Positions 7,128-11,425 of a stretch of DNA of 11,425 bases are shown here, in pieces. Location: NCBI GenBank assembly GCA_002733155.1, contig NVUO01000027.1, positions 8,101-19,525 of the forward strand. Direction: 5' to 3'. The notes under the pieces are model-generated. The model saw only the letters and a list, made by a program, of their open reading frames with translations. It was not told the DNA's origin and ran no database searches. This DNA is from Sulfurimonas sp. GTDB lineage: Bacteria > Campylobacterota > Campylobacteria > Campylobacterales > Sulfurimonadaceae. Made by a program: the position numbers and the translations under genes. Within the stretch, counting starts at the first letter, position 1; the number at the start of each line of letters is the position of its first letter.

Positions 7128-8420
7128 TTATATCTCCACTCTTTTTGATTGTAATGAGTTGAATTTTTCACTCATATTATTTTTTTCTCTAAAGTCTCTA
7201 AATTTTTGTATATTTGGATAACCTAACTCAAAAGTCTCTTTTGATACACGTACATCTTTAGTTAAATATATACGTCCATTATATTTAACTACTATTTTAT
7301 CAAGTTCATCTAAAAGCTCAAATAAGCCGTTTTCTATTTTAAAGTCTAATGCTAATGAATAGCCCTCTATTGGAAATGAAAGAAAGTTTTTATTCTCTTT
7401 TCCATATAGTTTTAAAACAGCTAAAAATGAGCCTTTCCCACTTTGTGATATCTTAGTTAAAATATTTTGTAGACCTTCAAATGAATTTTCTTTTGGAAGT
7501 ATAAATTGATACTGGGTAAAACCATTTTTACCATATATACGGTTCCAGTTTTTTATAGAATCAAGGGGGTAAAAAAAACTGTCTATGGAAACTCTTTGTT
7601 TTGAAATTCCATTTGCTGCTTTTGCATAATAAAGCCAGTTAAAGGCTTTTACACTTAAGTTGTTTAGGGCAAATGAAGGAAAGTTAAATGGTATATTTAA
7701 TTTGCTTTTACTTTTATAGTCTAAGTCCCCATCATCATCAAAGTCACCTAACATTAATAAACATTTACCAAGATTAGCACCTTGGGCTAAGCAGTCTATC
7801 CAAGCAACTGAATACTGAAATTCTTTAAAAGATTCAAAGGCCTCAAAAGTCTCTTTTAGGTTTGTAGTTTTTACTGTAGTTTGTTTTATAAACTGCGAGT
7901 TTATTTTTTTTAAAGATATACAAGCTTCTAAAATAACTCCAGTAAGACCCATACCACCACAAGTAGCAAGAAATAATTCACTTCCAGCTTTAACAGTCTC
8001 TATGTCACCATTAGCTAACATGATTTTAAACTCTGATACACATTTGGAAAAGCAGCCCTCTATGTGATGGTTTTTTCCGTGAACATCTGAGGCTATAGCT
8101 CCGCCAATAGTTATAAGTTTAGTACCAGGGCTAACTTTTAAAAACCAGCCACGTTGTACAAAACTTTCTAAAATTTCAGATAATAATACTCCAGCTTGAC
8201 ATCTAAGTATGCCATTTACTTCATCGAATTCTAAAAAGTTGTTATAGTCCTTGCAGTATAAAATTTTTTCATTTATAGCACTATCACCATAACTGCGACC
8301 ATTACCAAATGATATAAATTCTTTAGTTTTTTTTATATATTCATAAAGTCCTGATACACTTTTTAAAGATGTTTTGTTATTTTGTATCTTTGGATACATG
8401 CCCCAGCTAAATAAACTCAA
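7128..8420 (-). CDS. dprE1: DprE1-like FAD-dependent oxidase: polyprenyl-phosphoryl-ribose 2'-epimerase subunit
   Basis: A 430-residue flavoenzyme that would oxidise the 2'-OH of polyprenyl-phosphoryl-ribose, the first half of epimerisation to arabinose. FAD-domain segments match mycobacterial DprE1 closely: FGNGRSYGDSA (38-48), SPGTKLITIGGAIASDVHG (97-115), KNHHIEG (116-122) and TCGGMGLTGVILEA (153-166). H114 and K116 correspond to Mtb H132 and K134. In the substrate domain K337 and K388 correspond to K367 and K418. At the benzothiazinone-target position (C387) the residue is Ala (A357); the spacings to both lysines (20 and 31) equal those in Mtb. The start is TTG at 8418-8420 with AAGGA 6 nt upstream; the ATG seven codons later would remove the family's conserved N-terminal 'WG' motif (FSWG, 4-7). 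It is two bases from the GtrA gene and one base from the DprE2 gene. Confidence 0.93.
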   Translation of the reverse strand: MSLFSWGMYPKIQNNKTSLKSVSGLYEYIKKTKEFISFGNGRSYGDSAINEKILYCKDYNNFLEFDEVNGILRCQAGVLLSEILESFVQRGWFLKVSPGTKLITIGGAIASDVHGKNHHIEGCFSKCVSEFKIMLANGDIETVKAGSELFLATCGGMGLTGVILEACISLKKINSQFIKQTTVKTTNLKETFEAFESFKEFQYSVAWIDCLAQGANLGKCLLMLGDFDDDGDLDYKSKSKLNIPFNFPSFALNNLSVKAFNWLYYAKAANGISKQRVSIDSFFYPLDSIKNWNRIYGKNGFTQYQFILPKENSFEGLQNILTKISQSGKGSFLAVLKLYGKENKNFLSFPIEGYSLALDFKIENGLFELLDELDKIVVKYNGRIYLTKDVRVSKETFELGYPNIQKFRDFREKNNMSEKFNSLQSKRVEI

Positions 8421-8422
8421 AT

Positions 8423-8824
8423 CTAGTCCTTTTTTTCATCTGTAAATACAAACTTTTTATCTAAAAAGTATTTTACTAAATAACCAATAGCAAGACCTAT
8501 AATCCCACCTAGATATTTAGCATTTTCATCTTCAAAAATATAATCAAAGCCAATCTCAAAAGCCCAAAATATGAGTGTAGTAAATATGCCCATAAGTGAG
8601 TAAAGCATAAACTTTTTACCATCATCTTTTTTACTTTTTGGAGTATGAAAAAAGATATATTTTTTATCTAAAATGTATTTTAACACAAGACCAGCTAGTG
8701 TACCTAAAAACATAGCTAAGTATAAAGATAAAACACCATCGTAGATTAAAAAACTAAGGTACTGGACAGCTATATTTAGTATAGTTGAGAGTAAGGCAAA
8801 TAGGGCGTATTTAAGTACTATCAT
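8423..8824 (-). CDS. GtrA-like four-helix membrane protein
   Basis: A 133-residue GtrA-family (PF04138-type) inner-membrane protein with four hydrophobic helices (about 5-28, 34-52, 72-92, 103-121). An internal duplication is visible: KYILDKKYIF (49-58) and KYFLDKKFVF (118-127) close each two-helix half, typical of the family. Family members are linked to flipping or presenting polyprenyl-phosphate sugars. Mycobacterial Rv3789, the gene before dprE1, is GtrA-like and has been proposed either to flip decaprenyl-phosphoryl-arabinose or to act as a scaffold for AftA. The same position before the DprE1 homologue here suggests the same job. Its ATG overlaps the UbiA gene's stop (ATGA) and no Shine-Dalgarno is visible, so reinitiation after UbiA translation is likely. 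Family firm; flippase versus scaffold unresolved. Confidence 0.9.
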   Translation of the reverse strand: MIVLKYALFALLSTILNIAVQYLSFLIYDGVLSLYLAMFLGTLAGLVLKYILDKKYIFFHTPKSKKDDGKKFMLYSLMGIFTTLIFWAFEIGFDYIFEDENAKYLGGIIGLAIGYLVKYFLDKKFVFTDEKKD

Positions 8825-9687
8825 ATAAGTTTAGCTATAGCTATAAAACTTAAAAGCCAAAAGAAAATGGTTAGTTTCATAAATGTGTCTTTTATAACTA
8901 CCTTAGTTGGACTACTACTATTTTCTTCAACAAATGTTATTTGCATATAACGTAGTACACCAAGGATAACAAAAAATGAAGTTAGGTAAAGATAGTTAGT
9001 ATTAAGTCTACTTATAACCTCAGGGGAGATAGTGTATTGTATATATGAGACTATAACTACACCAGCCATAAGTACCATAGCTGCATTTACAAACTCTAAA
9101 TTATAACCATCTATATTTTTGCGCGTCTCTTGTCCAGCTAAGGATAATAATACATCATCCCTTCTTTTTGCTAAAGCCAAAAATATTGCAAGTAAAAATG
9201 TCATAATAATTATCCACATTGATAAGTCTATATTTGTAACTGCACTTCCTGCAAACAGTCTTAAAACAAAACCAGTAGCTATAATGAAAATATCTAAAAT
9301 TGAGATATGTTTTAGTTTTAAAGAATATAAAATATTTAAAATAAAATATATAAGTAAAACTATAAATAGTTTTATACTTATAAACAATGAAAGGCTTAAA
9401 GATATAAAAGATAGAGTAAAAATGAATAATTTAGCTTTTGTTTTTGAAATACTTCCCGATGCAAGGGGGCGATTTTTTTTTGTAGGATGTGCCCGATCTT
9501 CATCTATGTCCATAAGGTCGTTAAATATATATATTGAAGAAGCAAGTATAGAAAATAAAACAAAAGCAAGTATGGTATTTATATTATCTGTAATATTAGA
9601 AAAAGAGAAAGAAAAAAGTAATGGCATAAATATAAATAGGTTTTTTATATATTGATGTACTCTAAATAGTTTAAAAACTTCTTTCAA
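8821..9687 (-). CDS. UbiA-family 5-phosphoribosyl-1-phosphoryl-polyprenol (DPPR) synthase
   Basis: A 288-residue polytopic prenyltransferase, with eight or nine hydrophobic helices, that would move phosphoribose from PRPP to polyprenyl phosphate, the committed step of the pathway. The DPPR-synthase branch of UbiA is recognised by the N-terminal FRVHQYIKNLFIFMPL (8-23), the first Asp-rich motif NDLMDIDEDRAHP (56-68) with KKNRPLASG (70-78), the second motif YSLKLKHISILD (121-132) and the loop AKRRDDVLL (173-181). This resembles mycobacterial Rv3806c and not menaquinone, haem or ubiquinone prenyltransferases. The start is TTG (9685-9687) with AGGGA 7 nt upstream; no suitable ATG or GTG gives the family's N-terminus. 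It is first gene of the six-gene run, with a candidate -10 at 9717-9722. A T9 run (9473-9481, A9 in the coding sense) falls at the TKKN codons of the active-site loop. Confidence 0.92.
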   Translation of the reverse strand: MKEVFKLFRVHQYIKNLFIFMPLLFSFSFSNITDNINTILAFVLFSILASSIYIFNDLMDIDEDRAHPTKKNRPLASGSISKTKAKLFIFTLSFISLSLSLFISIKLFIVLLIYFILNILYSLKLKHISILDIFIIATGFVLRLFAGSAVTNIDLSMWIIIMTFLLAIFLALAKRRDDVLLSLAGQETRKNIDGYNLEFVNAAMVLMAGVVIVSYIQYTISPEVISRLNTNYLYLTSFFVILGVLRYMQITFVEENSSSPTKVVIKDTFMKLTIFFWLLSFIAIAKLI

Positions 9688-9716
9688 AAATATTTCCCTG
9701 TATGAATTTGAATTGG

Positions 9717-9722
9717 ATTATA
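9717..9722 (-). promoter_or_regulatory. Candidate -10 box for the arabinose-lipid operon
   Basis: A perfect minus-strand TATAAT lies 30-35 nt upstream of the TTG start of the UbiA gene. No clear -35 is present. A short inverted repeat ATATCA/TGATAT (9720-9725 and 9735-9740) overlaps and flanks it, and an Fnr-like sequence TTGATATTTAGAAA (9734-9747) lies about where the -35 would be. This is the only obvious promoter position for the six genes downstream. Confidence 0.45.
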
Positions 9723-9796
9723 TCATTTATAGATTGATATTTAGAAATTAAGTTATATTTTTTATATAAGCTCACTGATAACTCATTATTTGATAT

Positions 9797-9802
9797 TATA
9801 AT
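9797..9802 (+). promoter_or_regulatory. Candidate -10 box for the response-regulator gene
   Basis: A perfect TATAAT on the plus strand lies directly before, and by two bases inside, the octamer repeats. It would place the transcription start near 9809 and the repeats in the 5' leader. TATAGT boxes inside the second repeat (9836-9841 and 9844-9849) are alternatives. No convincing -35. Confidence 0.35.
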
Positions 9803-9856
9803 TAGTGTATTAGTGTATTAGTGTATTAGTGATTTTATAGTTTTATAGTTTTAGGG
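9801..9856 (+). repeat. Two consecutive 8-bp tandem repeats, (ATTAGTGT)~4 then (TTTTATAG)~2.6
   Basis: ATTAGTGT is repeated at 9801-9808, 9809-9816 and 9817-9824, with a fourth copy differing in the last base (ATTAGTGA, 9825-9832). The second octamer TTTTATAG follows at 9833-9840 and 9841-9848, then partly at 9849-9856, where it runs into the Shine-Dalgarno AGGGA (9853-9857). The repeats fill the leader of the response-regulator gene in the 174-bp gap between divergent operons. Copy-number change would alter promoter or leader spacing in 8-bp steps without touching a reading frame. Confidence 0.9.
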
Positions 9857-9861
9857 ATATT

Positions 9862-10659
9862 ATGAATAAAGTAACTGCTACTGTACTTTATGTAGAAAAT
9901 GATTGTGATATAAGAAAAGGAATTTCTGCATACCTTAGTTATAAGTTCACAAATATTATAGAGGCTAAAGATGCAGAGATTGCATATCAGCTTTACCAAG
10001 CGAAAAAACCTGACTTGATTATTACAGATATCAATTTAGGTAAATTCAAAGGGATAGAACTTATACAAAAAATTAGAAATATAGATAAAAATATTCCAAT
10101 AATCATTACTAGTTCATATTTTAAAAAAGATAAATTACTTAAAATCGTTAACCTAAATATTATTGATTATATTATAAAACCTATAGAAAAAGCAACATTG
10201 CAGTTTGCATTAGATGTAGCTGTATCTCAAATATTATCAATGACTGATAATAGTCAAACTATCGTAGAACTTGAGTTTAATAAACTTAAACAAATATCTA
10301 GGATAAAAAAAGAACATGCATGTGCTGTGTTTATTAATATCAATAATTTAAGTCTTATTAATGACGCATTTTCCTTTAATTCTAAAAGTGAATTAATTAA
10401 AATATTTTTTGAAGCATTAGTCTTAAGTGTTAAAAAGAATGATTTAGTTGTGCCTTTGATGGGTGATACTTTTTTAATATTATTGCTAGATAGTTCCTTA
10501 TATAAAATAGAACAGCTTACAAATAAAATAAAAAATAAAATAAAAAACATTGAGATTAATGGTTATAGGAATTTCACATGTACATGCTCTATGGAATTTA
10601 TAAATCATGACGATAGTTTATATGAAGTCATTAATAGACTTAAAGAAAAAAATAATTAA
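9862..10659 (+). CDS. Response regulator with a degenerate GGDEF output domain
   Basis: A 265-residue two-domain cytoplasmic protein. The N-terminal receiver domain (about 6-122) has phosphoacceptor D56 (LIITDINLG), E12 in YVEND (the second acidic metal ligand is N13), the switch residue T83/S84 (IITSS) and conserved K107-P108. The C-terminal half (about 150-262) follows the diguanylate-cyclase fold: AVFININNLSLINDAF (155-170) matches the usual 'F-x-D-I-D-x-F-K-x-I-N-D' segment, but the acidic metal ligand is missing (FININN), and the GGDEF signature reads MGDTF (200-204). The usual C-terminal 'A-D-x-A-L-Y-x-A-K' is replaced by DSLYEVINRLKEK. It should therefore not make c-di-GMP, and more likely works through binding. 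Shine-Dalgarno AGGGA lies 4 nt before the ATG. The next gene encodes a periplasmic sensor, a likely partner. Confidence 0.9.
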   Translation: MNKVTATVLYVENDCDIRKGISAYLSYKFTNIIEAKDAEIAYQLYQAKKPDLIITDINLGKFKGIELIQKIRNIDKNIPIIITSSYFKKDKLLKIVNLNIIDYIIKPIEKATLQFALDVAVSQILSMTDNSQTIVELEFNKLKQISRIKKEHACAVFININNLSLINDAFSFNSKSELIKIFFEALVLSVKKNDLVVPLMGDTFLILLLDSSLYKIEQLTNKIKNKIKNIEINGYRNFTCTCSMEFINHDDSLYEVINRLKEKNN

Positions 10660-10687
10660 TAAAAGAATATAGTTAAATAAAATAAGT

Positions 10688-10693
10688 TATAAT
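10688..10693 (+). promoter_or_regulatory. Candidate -10 box for the sensor gene
   Basis: TATAAT lies 25-30 nt before the GTG start, in the 58-nt gap after the response-regulator stop. There is no clear -35, so read-through from the upstream gene is equally possible. Confidence 0.3.
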
Positions 10694-10717
10694 TAAATTT
10701 TTATAAGGGTAATTTCT

Positions 10718-11425
10718 GTGGGTTATTTAAAGCTGATATTTTTGTTGTTTCTATTTATTTTACTTGAGGCAAAGGCTAACAAGTTAGGGACTATACAAAT
10801 CCTTGACAATACTAGTATATTGATATTAAGTGATGAAGAACATAAATATTTAGAGAAAAAAAAAGAGATAAAAGTTTGTGTAGATCCAAGTTGGTTGCCC
10901 TTTGAAAAACTTCAAAATGGAAAATATATAGGAATGAGTGCCGATTATTTCAAAATATTTGAAAAAAAGATTGGGATAAATTTTAAAATTATACAAACAA
11001 AAAATTGGAGCCAATCTGTTGAGTTTGCAAAACAAAGAAAGTGTGATATATTTTCTTTAGTTATGCAGACAAAAAATAGAAAAAAAAATATGAATTTTAC
11101 AGATCCATATATAAGTGTGCCCCTTGTAATAGCTACTACCCACGATAAGTTATTTATATCAAATATAGATGATATCTTAAATAAAAAGATAGGAATCACA
11201 AAAGATTATGCATTTATAGAGATACTAAAAGCTAAGTATCCAAGTATAAATCTAGTAGAAGTTAGTTCAGTTGATGATGGTTTAGAGAAATTAATTAATG
11301 GTGACTTGTATGCTTTTATTGATAATCTAAGCTCAATTGCATATAAAATTCAAAAAAGTTATATTGGTAGACTTAAAATTGCTGGACAAATTGAGGAGAA
11401 ATGGGAACTAGGCATTGGTGCTAGA
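10718..11425 (+). CDS. Periplasmic solute-binding-domain (SBP_bac_3) sensor protein, 5' part only
   Basis: An open frame of 236 codons that continues beyond the window end. The start is GTG (10718-10720) with AAGGG 8 nt upstream; the next in-frame ATG comes 72 codons later, inside the domain. Residues 1-20 are a signal peptide (GYLKLIFLLFLFILLEAKA), so the domain is periplasmic. LSDEEHKYLEKKKEIKVCVD (37-56) followed by PSWLPFE (57-63), then DYF (76-78), CDIFSLVMQT (109-118), MNFTDPYISVPLVIAT (125-140) and KIGITKDYAF (157-166) are typical of SBP_bac_3 (PF00497-type) modules, especially those with the 'L-x-x-E-E-x-x-Y-L' lead-in that sit in membrane histidine kinases and diguanylate cyclases, not ABC transporters. 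The missing 3' part should hold further sensor, kinase or GGDEF domains. The adjacent response regulator is a plausible partner. Ligand unknown; amino acids or similar small solutes are usual. Confidence 0.88.
   Translation, partial: MGYLKLIFLLFLFILLEAKANKLGTIQILDNTSILILSDEEHKYLEKKKEIKVCVDPSWLPFEKLQNGKYIGMSADYFKIFEKKIGINFKIIQTKNWSQSVEFAKQRKCDIFSLVMQTKNRKKNMNFTDPYISVPLVIATTHDKLFISNIDDILNKKIGITKDYAFIEILKAKYPSINLVEVSSVDDGLEKLINGDLYAFIDNLSSIAYKIQKSYIGRLKIAGQIEEKWELGIGAR

Noticed and set aside
9473..9481. T9 run (A9 in sense) in the UbiA gene, and A9 runs at 4022-4030 and 10856-10864, as phase-variation switches
   Set aside because: A/T runs of nine are expected by chance in such A+T-rich coding DNA; contingency loci in this phylum usually use longer G/C runs. 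Re-sequencing for length variation would be needed to revive it.
9119..9655. Long plus-strand open frame (178 codons) opposite the UbiA gene
   Set aside because: It is antisense to a gene with clear family motifs, and its translation shows no domain, only Lys/Ile/Ser-rich shadow composition.
9801..9832. CRISPR-like array
   Set aside because: The repeats are 8 bp and directly adjacent with no spacers.
10254..11199. Several minus-strand open frames under the response-regulator and sensor genes
   Set aside because: They are antisense to recognisable receiver/GGDEF and solute-binding domains, with A+T-driven hydrophobic sequence.
1..11425. tRNA, rRNA, insertion sequence or attachment site
   Set aside because: I saw no tRNA-like cloverleaf, rRNA sequence, transposase motif or terminal inverted repeats; gene spacing leaves room only in the three short intergenic regions.

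Overview
The window is about 70% A+T, and its gene content points to a member of the Campylobacterota (epsilonproteobacteria), most likely the Arcobacter group. The clues are the base composition, the pyrD-M16 peptidase pair that I recall as syntenic in Campylobacter, and the style of the Crp/Fnr regulator and periplasmic-domain sensor. This assignment is inference; there is no rRNA or other marker gene here.

Left block (1-3759, all minus strand). pyrD, an M16 zinc peptidase and a SAM methyltransferase form a tight run (TAA directly followed by ATG, then an 8-nt overlap). An A/T-rich hairpin covers the methyltransferase stop codon, and a separate Crp/Fnr-type regulator follows with its own -10 box. 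A divergent promoter region (3760-3890) then leads to a lone plus-strand gene for a small protein of unknown function, which resembles beta-barrel (KOW/Tudor-like) domains.

Central block (4336-9687, minus strand). Six genes lie end to end with overlaps or gaps of 1-2 nt, in transcription order: UbiA-family phosphoribosyl-polyprenyl-phosphate synthase, GtrA-like membrane protein, DprE1-like FAD oxidase, DprE2-like SDR, GT-C membrane glycosyltransferase, HAD phosphatase. Read together they encode a complete route from PRPP and polyprenyl phosphate to polyprenyl-phosphoryl-D-arabinofuranose, plus a candidate flippase or scaffold and a membrane transferase. The internal order GtrA-DprE1-DprE2-GT-C is that of mycobacterial Rv3789-Rv3792. 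Finding this cell-wall-arabinan precursor pathway in a Gram-negative of this type is the main discovery of the window. The arabinose acceptor is not encoded here. The DprE1 homologue has Ala at the position of the benzothiazinone-target cysteine of the mycobacterial enzyme.

Right block (9862-11425, plus strand). A 174-bp divergent intergenic region carries two consecutive 8-bp tandem repeats. It is followed by a response regulator whose output domain is a degenerate GGDEF domain (MGDTF), and then by the 5' part of a periplasmic sensor gene (signal peptide plus solute-binding domain, GTG start) that runs off the window end. The two probably form a signalling pair.
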